Positions 1-8,816 of a stretch of DNA of 55,828 bases are shown here, one piece after another. Below the pieces are notes generated by a model that was given only the letters and a program-made list of their open reading frames with translations, had not been told where the DNA came from and did not search any database. Origin of the DNA: Anaerolineae bacterium (GTDB lineage: Bacteria > Chloroflexota > Anaerolineae > 4572-78 > J111). Where the stretch lies: NCBI GenBank assembly GCA_023382535.1, contig JAHDWA010000064.1:1-55828 (forward strand). The letters are read 5' to 3'. Made by a program: the position numbers and the translations under genes. Within the stretch, counting starts at the first letter, position 1; each line of letters opens with the position of its first letter.

Positions 1-84
1 CGTTCCTTGCTGTCACCCTGGGACGTTGTCATTATTTTGGGCAAAACTTAGGTAAATAAACAGCGCCAATAATAAATTAGCTGG

Positions 85-112
85 TTGACAGTCGTGGAAA
101 AAATGTTATACT
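85..112 (+). promoter_or_regulatory. sigma70-type promoter of the first operon
   Basis: TTGACA (85-90) and TATACT (107-112) are separated by 16 nt. The predicted start near 119 gives a leader of about 137 nt before the first gene. The leader contains a small hairpin (TGTTGCG/CGCAACA around 137-154). I could not match the leader to a known riboswitch class. Confidence 0.6.
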
Positions 113-255
113 GTGGCAACCTTAAAAAATGGGAACGTTGTTGCGCCATACGCAACATAAATCCAAAACCTATCGCCATTTCAAGCTGGTACGTCTCAAC
201 GACACGAGTTATTCGTCAGCCGGCGGGGGTCTGTACTTAGAGGAGGAGTTACTAG

Positions 256-1431
256 TTGAATACTAAAACAGCAGACATCATCATTGTTGGCGGCGGGCTG
301 TATGGCTGTAGTGTGGCCTATAATCTGGCCAAATACGGGGCTAAAAATGTAGTGTTGTTGGAGAGAAAAGGCATCTGTGCCGGGGGCACGGCCAAATCGT
401 GCGCCATTGTTCGTACCCACTACTCTATTGAAGCCAACATGGTCCACGCCGTAGAGAGCCTCAAGATCTTTGCTAATTTCAATGAGGTGATTGGGGGTGA
501 GTGCGGCTGGCACCGCACCGGGTATCTCATCCTCGGCCCGGAGGAACACCGCCAGCCGATGGAGACAGTCTTCCGTTTGCAGAATAAATATGGGGTGGAT
601 ACCCGCACCCTGACCCCGGCTGAGGCCCATGAGGCTCATCCGCTGCTCCAGTTCGACGATGTCGGCGTGATTGGCTATGATACTCTGACCGGTTACTGCG
701 ACCCCTACCTGACAACCACTGCCTATGCCCAGCGGGCCAAAGAGTTGGGCGTGGCGGTCTACACCGACACGCCGGTCACAGGGCTTCGGCTGAATGGCCA
801 GACTAAATTTGTGGAAACTCCTGCCGGCGCTTTTGAAGCGCCTGTAGTTATTTTGGTGGCCGGGCCGTGGACCAATCAAATTTCGAGAACGATTGGCCTG
901 GAGTTCCCCTATGTGGTCAGCCGTCACAAGGTCATCACCCTCAAAATTAGCCGGTCTTATCAGGCCAACTGGCCTATCGTCAAAGATTTGACCACGCCCG
1001 ACAAAATCTACTTCCGGCCCGAAACCGGCGGCGTGGTCTTGGTCGGTACCGGCGATCATGGCGACCCCATCGAAGATGCCGATACTCTAACCGACCATGT
1101 AGATATGGAGCACGTCTCCCGGATTGACCGGCTGATTACCAACCGCATGCCAGCCTTTGCCGAAGGCGAGTACACCGCCGGCTGGACCGGTCCCTACGAC
1201 ATTACCTCCGACTGGAATCCTTTGGTTGGCCCGGTTCCAGACTACGAAGGGCTTTATGTTGGCGTCGGCTTTAGCGGGCATGGCTTTAAGCTTGCTCCGA
1301 CTGTTGGCGAAGCGCTGGCCCAAACTGTCCTGCGGCAGCCGCCGCGTGTGCCGATTGACATTTACTCCCTGACCCGTTTCGACGAGGGCAAAGTGCTGCA
1401 CGGCGCGTACGGCATTGGCTCGATTTCGTAA
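256..1431 (+). CDS. FAD-dependent amine/amino-acid oxidoreductase (DAO family, SoxB-like)
   Basis: This 391-residue protein is a D-amino-acid-oxidase-fold flavoenzyme of the kind related to the sarcosine oxidase beta subunit. The N-terminal dinucleotide-binding loop VGGGLYG (residues 11-17) and ERKG at the end of the second strand bind FAD. The C-terminal VGVGFSGHGFKLAP stretch is the family's second FAD-contacting segment. The start is a TTG, chosen because a strong AGGAGGAG (241-248) sits 7 nt upstream and the Rossmann strand follows at once. The 3' end overlaps the next gene by 17 bp, so it heads an operon with two exporters and a DapB-like reductase. It probably oxidises a secondary amine or amino acid in the cytoplasm, but the substrate cannot be read from the sequence. 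Confidence is high for the family and low for the substrate. Confidence 0.85.
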   Translation: MNTKTADIIIVGGGLYGCSVAYNLAKYGAKNVVLLERKGICAGGTAKSCAIVRTHYSIEANMVHAVESLKIFANFNEVIGGECGWHRTGYLILGPEEHRQPMETVFRLQNKYGVDTRTLTPAEAHEAHPLLQFDDVGVIGYDTLTGYCDPYLTTTAYAQRAKELGVAVYTDTPVTGLRLNGQTKFVETPAGAFEAPVVILVAGPWTNQISRTIGLEFPYVVSRHKVITLKISRSYQANWPIVKDLTTPDKIYFRPETGGVVLVGTGDHGDPIEDADTLTDHVDMEHVSRIDRLITNRMPAFAEGEYTAGWTGPYDITSDWNPLVGPVPDYEGLYVGVGFSGHGFKLAPTVGEALAQTVLRQPPRVPIDIYSLTRFDEGKVLHGAYGIGSIS

Positions 1432-2362
1432 TGTCCTGACCACATCTACCAGCCAGGGGGGCAGCGTAACATGGCTGGGCTGGTTCATGGCTCTTTTTTC
1501 CAGTTTTGCCTTCAGTATCGCCACCCCCGTAGCCAAAGGCGCCATTGACGCCGGGCTTGACCCGGCGACCTTGCTGACCCTCCGGCTCATCCTCTCGACG
1601 TTGCTGCTGGGCGGCTCGATTGCCCTGGCCGCGCCTGCTTATTTGCGGCTTGAACGGCGCGGGCTGTTGGTGTGCGGCATCGCCGGGCTGTCCAACGGCC
1701 TCGGCATGCTGACTTACTTTCTGGCGCTGGCCCGCATGGATGGTTCATTAGCGGTGATGATCTTTGCCATCAGCCCGCTGGCTGCCCTGGCCATGCTGGC
1801 CCTGCGCGGCGAGCGATTTACCCGGCGGCATCTTCTCAGGCTGGGGATAGGCTTGGCCGGGGTCTATCTGTTGGTCGGGCCGGCAGGCCGGGTGGATTGG
1901 CTGGGGGTCTGCCTGGTGCTGGTCACCGTATTTGCTTTTGCCCTCCATTTAGCCCTGATCCAGTGGTTTTTGCAGGACTATGACGCCCGGACGATTACAT
2001 TTTACGTGGTTGCGACAATGACCGTCGTCAACTTCGGCTTGTGGCTGACCGAACAGGGTGAGTGGCACAATCCGGGCTGGCTGGGCTGGTTCATTATTTT
2101 TGTGCTGGCGGTCGTCAGTACCTACCTGGCCCGGCTGGCCATGTTCGAGGGCGTGCGCCACCTGGGCAGTGGACAGATGGCCCTCTTACTGCCGCTGGAA
2201 ACGCTGCTGGCGGTGGTCTGGTCGGTGCTGTTCCTGGGGGAGCGGCTAACTTTTTGGGAGTGGGTTGGCGGCGGATTAATTTTGCTGAGCGCGCTGCTCG
2301 CCATTCGCCGCCTCAACTGGACACGCTGGAAACCGCGCTGGCGGGCCTGGTCGCGATTATAA
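1415..2362 (+). CDS. EamA/DMT-family transporter, first copy
   Basis: A 315-residue integral membrane protein of the drug/metabolite transporter superfamily, with about ten hydrophobic segments in two EamA repeats. The first repeat starts around FSIATPVAKGAIDAG, and the second ends in the usual LPLETLLAVVWSVLFLGE helix pair. It probably exports a small metabolite or amine across the cytoplasmic membrane. The listed TTG start overlaps the oxidoreductase gene; an ATG at 1487 is an alternative that would still keep most of the first helix. The next gene, 5 bp downstream, is a paralogue with the same motif order, so the pair arose by tandem duplication and may act as a heterodimer or as two exporters. 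Confidence 0.85.
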   Translation: MARFRNVLTTSTSQGGSVTWLGWFMALFSSFAFSIATPVAKGAIDAGLDPATLLTLRLILSTLLLGGSIALAAPAYLRLERRGLLVCGIAGLSNGLGMLTYFLALARMDGSLAVMIFAISPLAALAMLALRGERFTRRHLLRLGIGLAGVYLLVGPAGRVDWLGVCLVLVTVFAFALHLALIQWFLQDYDARTITFYVVATMTVVNFGLWLTEQGEWHNPGWLGWFIIFVLAVVSTYLARLAMFEGVRHLGSGQMALLLPLETLLAVVWSVLFLGERLTFWEWVGGGLILLSALLAIRRLNWTRWKPRWRAWSRL

Positions 2363-2367
2363 ATTGT

Positions 2368-3288
2368 ATGTCTCACCTTATCCGACTTCGCCGCCTTAAA
2401 TTTTTGAGTGAACTGCGCCTGCCCGCAAGCTGGCTCGGCTGGATGTTGGCTATGACCTCTACCGTCGCCTTTAGCTTGGCTACGCCCTTGGGTAAGGCCG
2501 CGATTGATCTGGGCATCACCCCGACTACCATCCTGGTACTGCGTTTTGGGATTTCTGTAATGCTCCTCGTAATTACTCTGGGCCTGACCGCCCCGGACAA
2601 GCTGCGGGTTGACCGAAAGGGCCTGCTGGTCATCTTTGGGGCCGGGTTCATCAATGGCTTTGGCGTCCTGTCCTTTTTCTGGTCGCTCACCCGGCTCGAC
2701 GCCTCGGTAGCAACGATGATCTTTTCACTCACGCCGCTGGTAGTCCTGGCTGTATTGGCCCTCGGCGGCGAAAGACTGACCTACCGTCACCTGGTCCGGC
2801 TGGTAATTGGCCTGATCGGCGTTTACCTGCTGATCGGCCCTGGCGGTAAGATAGACTGGCGGGGGGTGCTGCTCATCTGCGGCAGCATGGTCGGCATCTC
2901 CATCGAATTTGCCTTGATCCAGTGGTTTGCTCGCGCCTACGGCACGCGGACGATTACCCTCTATGTGATGGCCGGCATGCTGACCACCATCGGCATCTTT
3001 TGGGTAATGCAAGGATCGCCTTGGCCCGATACGGGCTGGCAGGGTTGGCTGATCGTGGGTGTGATGGGCCTGCTTACCGGCTACTTTGCCTGGTGGGCTA
3101 TGTTTACGGCGATGCGCACCATTGGCGGCAGCCAGGTCATCTTGCTGACTCCACTGGAGACGTTGTTGTCGGTGATCTGGGCGGTGATCTTTTTGCAGGA
3201 GCGGCTGTCGGCCTGGCAGTGGCTGGGCGGCATTTTCATCTTGACCAGTGCGATGCTGGCCGCCAAGCGTTTGAGCCGGGTGAAGTGA
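2368..3288 (+). CDS. EamA/DMT-family transporter, second copy
   Basis: A 306-residue membrane protein with two EamA repeats, clearly paralogous to the preceding gene: both carry a GW...AFS.ATP..K.AID.G segment at the start of the first repeat and the LTPLETLLSVIWAV segment near the end. I chose the ATG at 2368 because the open frame upstream of it only reads through the preceding gene out of frame, and the homology to the first copy begins just after this ATG. It lies 5 bp after the first transporter and 109 bp before the DapB-like gene. Substrate unknown. Confidence 0.87.
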   Translation: MSHLIRLRRLKFLSELRLPASWLGWMLAMTSTVAFSLATPLGKAAIDLGITPTTILVLRFGISVMLLVITLGLTAPDKLRVDRKGLLVIFGAGFINGFGVLSFFWSLTRLDASVATMIFSLTPLVVLAVLALGGERLTYRHLVRLVIGLIGVYLLIGPGGKIDWRGVLLICGSMVGISIEFALIQWFARAYGTRTITLYVMAGMLTTIGIFWVMQGSPWPDTGWQGWLIVGVMGLLTGYFAWWAMFTAMRTIGGSQVILLTPLETLLSVIWAVIFLQERLSAWQWLGGIFILTSAMLAAKRLSRVK

Positions 3289-3397
3289 GCATCGTAAGTT
3301 ATACCAACTGTCCTATCCATTCGAGCGCCTATTTCTCACCGCAGAGAGCGCGAAGGGCGCTGAGATTTAATAAGAAAATCTCTGTACAGGAGGAAGC

Positions 3398-4198
3398 ATG
3401 ACCATACGAGTTTGTTTAGCCGGCGTAACCGGCTGGGCCGGGAGTGCTTTGGCCCGGGCTGTTGTGCAAACGGACGATCTGGACCTGATAGCCGGGGTGT
3501 CGCGCCGGCACGCCGGCCAAAATTTGGGCGATGTTCTGAATATTCCTCACCTCAATGTCGTAATCAGCGGCTCGGCGGAGGAGGCATTGACGACCGGTTG
3601 TGATGTCTTTGTCGAATATACCAAGCCTGAGGTGGCCAGGGCGAATGTCAGCGCGGCTCTGCGTCGGGGTGCGCACGCGGTGATCGGCACGTCGGGCTTA
3701 ACAGACCAGGACCTGGCCGAGATTGATAGCCTGGCCCAGCAGCACAACAGAGGTGTCCTGGCGGTCGGAAATTTTTCGCTGCCGGTGGTGCTGCTACAAA
3801 AGTGTGCGGAATTGGTCGCCAGGTATCTGCCCCAGTATGAAATCATTGATTACGCCCAGGCCGATAAAAAGGACGCGCCCAGCGGCACGGCGCGGGAGTT
3901 AGCCTACCGCCTTTCAAAGATTCGTGCGGCTCAGCTTGCAGTCCCGCTGGAGCAAATCCAGGGTCCTCCGGAGAGCCGGGGCGTTACCCTCAACGGCGTG
4001 CAAGTCCATTCGATCCGGCTGCCCGGCCATGTGATTTCGGTTGAAGCGCTTTTTGGGGTGCTGGATCAGCGTCTGAGCCTCCGCTATGATGCGGGCAGCA
4101 GCCCCGAAGCTTACGTCGAGGGCGCTCTGCTGGCGATCCGCCGGGTTGGGATGTTTGTGGGGTTGAAGCGCGGCTTAGATAGCGTGCTGGATTTTTAA
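3398..4198 (+). CDS. DapB-like NAD(P)-dependent reductase lacking the catalytic histidine
   Basis: A 266-residue protein with the 4-hydroxy-tetrahydrodipicolinate reductase fold. It has an N-terminal nucleotide-binding loop GVTGWAG (9-15), a GTSG turn (97-100) and the substrate-binding DAPSGTA (159-165). In E. coli DapB the signature preceding DAPSGTA is EIIEAHHRHKV; here it reads EIIDYAQADKK. The proton-donor His159 and the neighbouring His160 are therefore Ala153 and Gln154, while Lys163 is kept as Lys157. That argues against ordinary lysine biosynthesis and for a related reaction on another substrate, fitting its place after an oxidase and two exporters. The ATG follows GGAGGAA (3389-3395). 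The last 24 bp overlap a convergent minus-strand gene. Confidence 0.75.
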   Translation: MTIRVCLAGVTGWAGSALARAVVQTDDLDLIAGVSRRHAGQNLGDVLNIPHLNVVISGSAEEALTTGCDVFVEYTKPEVARANVSAALRRGAHAVIGTSGLTDQDLAEIDSLAQQHNRGVLAVGNFSLPVVLLQKCAELVARYLPQYEIIDYAQADKKDAPSGTARELAYRLSKIRAAQLAVPLEQIQGPPESRGVTLNGVQVHSIRLPGHVISVEALFGVLDQRLSLRYDAGSSPEAYVEGALLAIRRVGMFVGLKRGLDSVLDF

Positions 4199-4615
4199 GG
4201 CCGGCTCTTTTTGCCGGTCAGCGTTAAAAATCTTCACCCGATAGATGGGTTGGGGTTGATGAGGCAAGTTAGCCTTAACGGCTTCGATCAAGTCCTCAAC
4301 TTCCTGGACAACTTTGATCGTCTTTTGACCGGCCTGATAAGTGGTAAGTTCGTTGTTTCGTAAATTCAGACTGATCGTCTTTATCTCTGGGGTAGCTTGG
4401 AGGAGATGTATTTCTTTCCCCAGCGCATCACGCTCCAGGCCGGTGTTGGCCCAGATAACGACATCTGGCTTCAGTTTCTTAATCTGGTCAATGGCCTGGT
4501 TGACCTCCCCCTCCTGGCTGATTATGTCCACTTTGGGTGTAGATAGGAGCAGGCTCTTCAGACCATCGCTAAAAGTTAAGCTGTCTGAAACAATTAAAAC
4601 TCGGGTTGACCACAT
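4175..4615 (-). CDS. degenerate response-regulator receiver-like protein
   Basis: A 146-residue protein. Its N-terminal half resembles a CheY-type receiver: VLIVSDS at strand 1 and KLKPDVVIWANTG at strand 3. The position that should be the phosphoacceptor Asp is Ala in that second motif, and no clear Thr/Lys switch residues follow, so phosphorylation is unlikely. No output domain is visible. The 3' end overlaps the convergent DapB-like gene by 24 bp. The upstream 190 nt are AT-rich and hold no gene. Function unknown; a pseudo-receiver used for protein contacts is one possibility. Confidence 0.55.
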   Translation of the reverse strand: MWSTRVLIVSDSLTFSDGLKSLLLSTPKVDIISQEGEVNQAIDQIKKLKPDVVIWANTGLERDALGKEIHLLQATPEIKTISLNLRNNELTTYQAGQKTIKVVQEVEDLIEAVKANLPHQPQPIYRVKIFNADRQKEPALKIQHAI

Positions 4616-4806
4616 CTTTTTACCTTATTGTGTCAAGATTCCTTCCACTTTGCTTGTCATGCTTTCTATATTTTACTTTTTTCTAACTTTTTGTCTACAC
4701 CCGTTTGAGCTATTTTTAAAGTTTGTTGTGTAGCCCCCTTACAAAAGCTGAACGTACTCTATCTAATTCCAACTTTCAGTAGCTGGTGATTAGCCCTTAT
4801 TGACCT

Positions 4807-6537
4807 TTACTTTTTCCGAGCATGGTGCAGTTCTTTGGTCGCAGACCCATCAAGGGTGTAGTGTTCAGGTAAACGGACCAAACGGCCGGCTTCACCCAGG
4901 TAGCGAACCACAACCCCGTAGTCACGTTCAGCCGCTTCTATAGAGACGTAGCCGTTGACCACATCCTCCAGCACGCACTGCGGGTCGCGCTCGAACGGCT
5001 TACCATACCCGCCGCCGCCGGGCAGGTTGAGGTTGACCCGTGTGTTCGGCTCGAACCAGATCACCGTCTTGGGCGGCAAGCCTTTCTCTCCGTCGGCCAG
5101 AAACTCGCCCAATGCCCCCGGCTGGCCCCCTTCGAGTCCCTGCCCCGCAAATTGGGTGCGGTCAATCATGGCCGAGACGCTCCACGGCCCACTGCCATAG
5201 TGGCTAAATTCCGTTGCCTGTCCCAGCCCGCCGCGATATTTCCCCGGCCCGCCCGAATCGCAGCGCAGTTGCCGCCGCTGTTGGACGAGAGGTGATAGCG
5301 TTTCAATCACCTCGGCCGGAACCCCGGCCACGCCGCTGGGAAAACCGGTGGTGTTCAGCCCATCCTTGCCGGCCCGCGCGCCTGTTCCACCCACCTGAAA
5401 CAGGCTGACCATAAACGGCTCTCCTGACGGCCACGACCCCCGCCAGATGCTCAGCCAGATGGGATCAGCGCCGCCGGCCATGAGACGGCCCGGCAAGGCC
5501 GGGGCCAGCGCGCCAAAGATCGCCCCCGGCAGGAAGTGGCCGATCAGGTGCCGTGAGGCGACCGCAGCCGGTTCAACGCAGTTCAAGATCGAGCCGGGCG
5601 GTGCGCTGACATGCACCGGGCGGAACGAACCTTCGTTGTGCGGCACTTCCGGGCTGACCGCTGCCTTCATGGCAAACGAGGCATAACCGTGGGTGTAGTT
5701 GAAGACTACGTTGATTCCCCGCCGGCTCTGCGGCGACGATCCGGCGAAGTCAATATAAATATCCTCATCGGCAATCGTGACCGCCACCCGGATGCGAATC
5801 GGCTCCTCGAAGCCATCGCTCCAGACTTCGTTCTCATAGCGCCCTTGAGGCAGCTTGCGGATAGCTTCGCGCATGGCTCGCTCGGAGCGGGTGATGATCT
5901 CGTCGGCCAGCGGGTCAATGCTTTCCAACCCAAACTCGGCCATCATTTGCAGCAGGCTGCGCGCCCCCACGTCGTTGCACGAGGCCTGCGCATAGAGATC
6001 GCCTACGGTTTCATCAGGGGTGCGGACGTTGGCCCGAATAATCTTCAATAGCTCGTGGTTTGGCTCGCCCCGGTCAAAGAGTTTGGTCACCGGCACCCGC
6101 AGGCCCTCTTCGTAGACTTCATGGGCTTCGGCGGAGAGGACATGTCCCCCGGCATCGGCGGCGTGACAGCAGTTGGCGAAATAACCGATGATGGCTCCAT
6201 CTTTGAAAACGGGCGTCAGGACGGTGAAATCGTTGATCTGGCCGGTTGTCAGCCAGGGATCATTGGTAATCAGCACGTCGCCGGGGCGCAGGGTTTCCGG
6301 TGGATAGACCGCCAGGAGGTGGCGCACTCCGGTCGCCATCGGATTGATATGGCCCGGCGTGCCGGTCAGCGATTGGGCAATCATCTGACCGCGCGTGTCG
6401 AACACCCCGCAGGCCAGGTCCTGCGACTCGCGGACGATGGTGCTGAAGGCGGTGCGCATCAGCGCCACCTGCTGCTCATTGGCCACCGAAAGCAAGCGGT
6501 TCCACAGTACTTCGAGGGTAATGGGGTCGAGGGGCAT
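4807..6537 (-). CDS. hyuB: hydantoinase B / oxoprolinase subunit
   Basis: A 576-residue member of the hydantoinase B family, the second subunit of ATP-dependent N-methylhydantoinase, 5-oxoprolinase and acetone-carboxylase-type enzymes. The N-terminus DPITLEVLWNRL and the following RTAFSTIVRES are typical, as are ITNDPWLTTGQ and the C-terminal LPGGGGYG. Family length is about 520-600 residues. The ATG has an AAGGAG ribosome site immediately upstream, preceded by a repeat element also found upstream of the FtsX-type gene at 34978. It is the downstream partner of hyuA, 164 bp away across a hairpin. The complex would hydrolyse a cyclic amide or related compound with ATP in the cytoplasm; the substrate is not determinable. 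Confidence 0.9.
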   Translation of the reverse strand: MPLDPITLEVLWNRLLSVANEQQVALMRTAFSTIVRESQDLACGVFDTRGQMIAQSLTGTPGHINPMATGVRHLLAVYPPETLRPGDVLITNDPWLTTGQINDFTVLTPVFKDGAIIGYFANCCHAADAGGHVLSAEAHEVYEEGLRVPVTKLFDRGEPNHELLKIIRANVRTPDETVGDLYAQASCNDVGARSLLQMMAEFGLESIDPLADEIITRSERAMREAIRKLPQGRYENEVWSDGFEEPIRIRVAVTIADEDIYIDFAGSSPQSRRGINVVFNYTHGYASFAMKAAVSPEVPHNEGSFRPVHVSAPPGSILNCVEPAAVASRHLIGHFLPGAIFGALAPALPGRLMAGGADPIWLSIWRGSWPSGEPFMVSLFQVGGTGARAGKDGLNTTGFPSGVAGVPAEVIETLSPLVQQRRQLRCDSGGPGKYRGGLGQATEFSHYGSGPWSVSAMIDRTQFAGQGLEGGQPGALGEFLADGEKGLPPKTVIWFEPNTRVNLNLPGGGGYGKPFERDPQCVLEDVVNGYVSIEAAERDYGVVVRYLGEAGRLVRLPEHYTLDGSATKELHHARKK

Positions 6538-6549
6538 GCTACTCCTTCT

Positions 6550-6592
6550 ATTTTGGATTTTCGATTTACGACTGCCCTTTTGGGCGTGGATT
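6550..6592. repeat. dispersed intergenic repeat, copy A
   Basis: ATTTTGGATTTT, a GATTT, then GACTGCCCTTTTGGGCG and GGATT. The core GCCC-TTTT-GGGC can form a short stem-loop. A near-identical copy lies at 34977-35020. Both sit just upstream of a minus-strand start codon. Confidence 0.6.
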
Positions 6593-6657
6593 ACCTGCCG
6601 AAAATCCCAAATCTATAGATAGCACAATCAAAACTCGGACAATTCGTTAGGCTTCGT

Positions 6658-6688
6658 AGGAGTGCAAAAGTGTACTTTTTGCACTCCT
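6658..6688. repeat. 12-bp-arm hairpin between hyuA and hyuB
   Basis: AGGAGTGCAAAA (6658-6669) and TTTTGCACTCCT (6677-6688) are perfect inverted repeats with a 7-nt loop. It lies between the stop of hyuA and the start of hyuB. With no T-run after the stem, it is more likely an intercistronic mRNA hairpin or an attenuating element than a full terminator. Confidence 0.6.
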
Positions 6689-6701
6689 GATTGGCTGATG
6701 T

Positions 6702-8801
6702 TTAACTGATTTCTCTATCAAATTTTACAACCAGATTATAATGCTCGTCCACCCGACAACGTCCCCCTGGGCCGATAATCACGGTGGACTCGCACTCCTC
6801 GATAATTGCCGGGCCGTTGAACGTCGCGCCGGGGGCCAGCCGGTAGCGGTCATAAACGGGGGTGGAGACGAAATCCCGCGCTTCAGGGAAATAAGCCGGA
6901 CGTTGGCCCTTCAGCGCTGGGGATGCAGCGCCAGCCGTCGCCGAGGTGACTTGGAGCCGTAAGTCGGGCCGGGGACCGGAGGAGACGACCCGCCAATTCA
7001 GGATCTCCACCGGCACGGGCGGGCCGAGGCGTTCATACAACTCGCGGTAGACCGCTTCAAAAACCGCCAGTAAAGCGGGAACGTGGGCTGCGTCGAGCCG
7101 GCCGGCCGGAAGCGGGACGCGAATCTCATGACCTTGCCCGACGTAGCGCATGTCGGCTTCACGGCGATGCGTGATGGCTGCGGCCGGCACGCCTGAAGCC
7201 TCCAGCAACGCTTCACCTTCGGCCTCCATCTCTGCCAGCAGAATGTTGGCCCGCGCCCAATCCAGCGTGTCGAGCCGCCCCGGCCACGAGCGCACAAAAT
7301 CGAAGGCCAGGGGAGCGGAAAGAAAACCGATCGTGCTCGTCACGCCTGCCCCGAACGGGATCAAAAGGGAGGGTGAGCCGAGCGCCAGGGCGAGGCGATG
7401 GGCATGCACCGGCCCCGCCCCGCCGAAGGCGAAGAGGGGAAAGCGGTGCGGGTCTTTACCACGTTCCAGGGCGTGGACCCGCGCCGCGTTGGCCATGTTC
7501 TCGTTGGCAATTTGGTGAATCCCCCAGGCGGCCTCCGCCAACGGCAGCCCCAGCTTGTCGGCAATCTGGGCTTTGATGGCCTGCCGCGCGCCCTCGACAT
7601 CCAACCGCATGCGCCCGCCGAGAAAATAGGCCGGATCGAGATAGCCGAGGATGAGATCCGCATCGGTTACAGTGGGTTCGGTTCCCCCGCGAGCATAGCA
7701 GACCGGCCCCGGCTCCGCTCCCGCCGAGTCTGGCCCAACCTTAAGCAGCCCCAGCGAGTCCACCCGGGCAATGGAGCCGCCGCCGGTGCCAATCTCGATC
7801 ATTTCGATGACCGGGATTTTGATCGGCAGGCCGGAGCCTTTTTTGAAACGATAGCGGCGATCTACCTCGAAATCATGGGCAATCAACGGGCGGCCTTCAT
7901 CAATTACGCAGATTTTAGCCGTCGTGCCGCCCATATCGAAGGAGAGCAGGCTGGGCTGACCGGCGGCCAGGCCGTAGGCGGTTGCGGCCAGCGCTCCCGC
8001 CGCCGGGCCGGATTCAAGCAGGCGGACTGGGTAACGCACGGCGGTGTCCACCGTGGCGATGCCCCCGCTGGAGAGCATCAGGAAGAAACTGCCGGCAAAG
8101 CCGAGACGCCGCAGCCGGCCCTCCAGCTCCCGCAGATAACGCTCGACCCGCGCCTGGACATAGACGTTGGCGATGGTGGTTGAGGCGCGTTCAAACTCGC
8201 GGATTTCCGGGATGACGTCGGAGGAAATCGAAACGCGAAGCGTGGGCGCCGCCCGCTCCACGGCGGCGCGGGCGGCTCGCTCAGCCGAAGGATTGGCAAA
8301 GCTGTGCAGGAAGACAATCGCTACTGCCTCGATGCCGCTCTCGGCCAGTTCGCGGGCCAGCCGCTCTACATAAGCTTCGTCAAGTTCCAGAAGGGTGCGG
8401 CCATCGGCCAGGGTGCGTTGGGGTACATCGAAGCGCAGATAGCGGGGCACGATCGGGCGCGGGTGCTCCAGCATCAAGTCGTAAAGGTCGTAGCGCTGCT
8501 CGCGCCCGATCTCAAGCGAGTCGCGAAAGCCCTGCGTTGTCAGCAGCGCCGTGGCCGCCCCTTTGCGTTCGATGATGGCGTTTGTTACCAGGGTTGTGCC
8601 GTGGACGAGATGCTGCACTTCGGCAGGATCAACGCCGGCCTGGCGCAACGTCTCAATCAGCACCGTCTCGACCGCCTGCGAGGGGTCGGTTGGGGTAGTC
8701 AGAGCCTTGCCAACGGCGAAAGCGCCTGTCTCGGTGTTTACCACCATCAGATCGGTGAAGGTGCCGCCAATGTCCACGCCGACTCGGTAACGTTTTGCCA
8801 T
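6702..8801 (-). CDS. hyuA: hydantoinase A / oxoprolinase subunit
   Basis: A 699-residue hydantoinase A family protein, the ATP-binding subunit of N-methylhydantoinase/5-oxoprolinase-type enzymes. The N-terminal ASKHA-fold phosphate loop VDIGGTFTDL is followed by the family motif HGTTLVTNAIIERKG and a second phosphate segment LLSFDMGGTTAKI. Length matches the usual 680-720 residues. It sits 15 bp after the TPP-dependent enzyme and 164 bp before hyuB, forming a minus-strand operon. Together with the SoxB-like oxidase at the start of the window this resembles N-methylhydantoin-to-sarcosine catabolism, but no carbamoylsarcosine amidase is present, so this is only a hypothesis. Confidence 0.9.
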   Translation of the reverse strand: MAKRYRVGVDIGGTFTDLMVVNTETGAFAVGKALTTPTDPSQAVETVLIETLRQAGVDPAEVQHLVHGTTLVTNAIIERKGAATALLTTQGFRDSLEIGREQRYDLYDLMLEHPRPIVPRYLRFDVPQRTLADGRTLLELDEAYVERLARELAESGIEAVAIVFLHSFANPSAERAARAAVERAAPTLRVSISSDVIPEIREFERASTTIANVYVQARVERYLRELEGRLRRLGFAGSFFLMLSSGGIATVDTAVRYPVRLLESGPAAGALAATAYGLAAGQPSLLSFDMGGTTAKICVIDEGRPLIAHDFEVDRRYRFKKGSGLPIKIPVIEMIEIGTGGGSIARVDSLGLLKVGPDSAGAEPGPVCYARGGTEPTVTDADLILGYLDPAYFLGGRMRLDVEGARQAIKAQIADKLGLPLAEAAWGIHQIANENMANAARVHALERGKDPHRFPLFAFGGAGPVHAHRLALALGSPSLLIPFGAGVTSTIGFLSAPLAFDFVRSWPGRLDTLDWARANILLAEMEAEGEALLEASGVPAAAITHRREADMRYVGQGHEIRVPLPAGRLDAAHVPALLAVFEAVYRELYERLGPPVPVEILNWRVVSSGPRPDLRLQVTSATAGAASPALKGQRPAYFPEARDFVSTPVYDRYRLAPGATFNGPAIIEECESTVIIGPGGRCRVDEHYNLVVKFDREIS

Positions 8802-8816
8802 CAGTTGGCCTCAATT

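Noticed and set aside
119..255. Possible riboswitch in the leader of the first operon
   Set aside because: There is a hairpin and a 137-nt leader, but I could not match conserved motifs of guanidine, glycine or other known classes.
2062..2367. N-terminal extension of the second EamA transporter
   Set aside because: It is out-of-frame translation of the first transporter gene; homology starts after the ATG at 2368.
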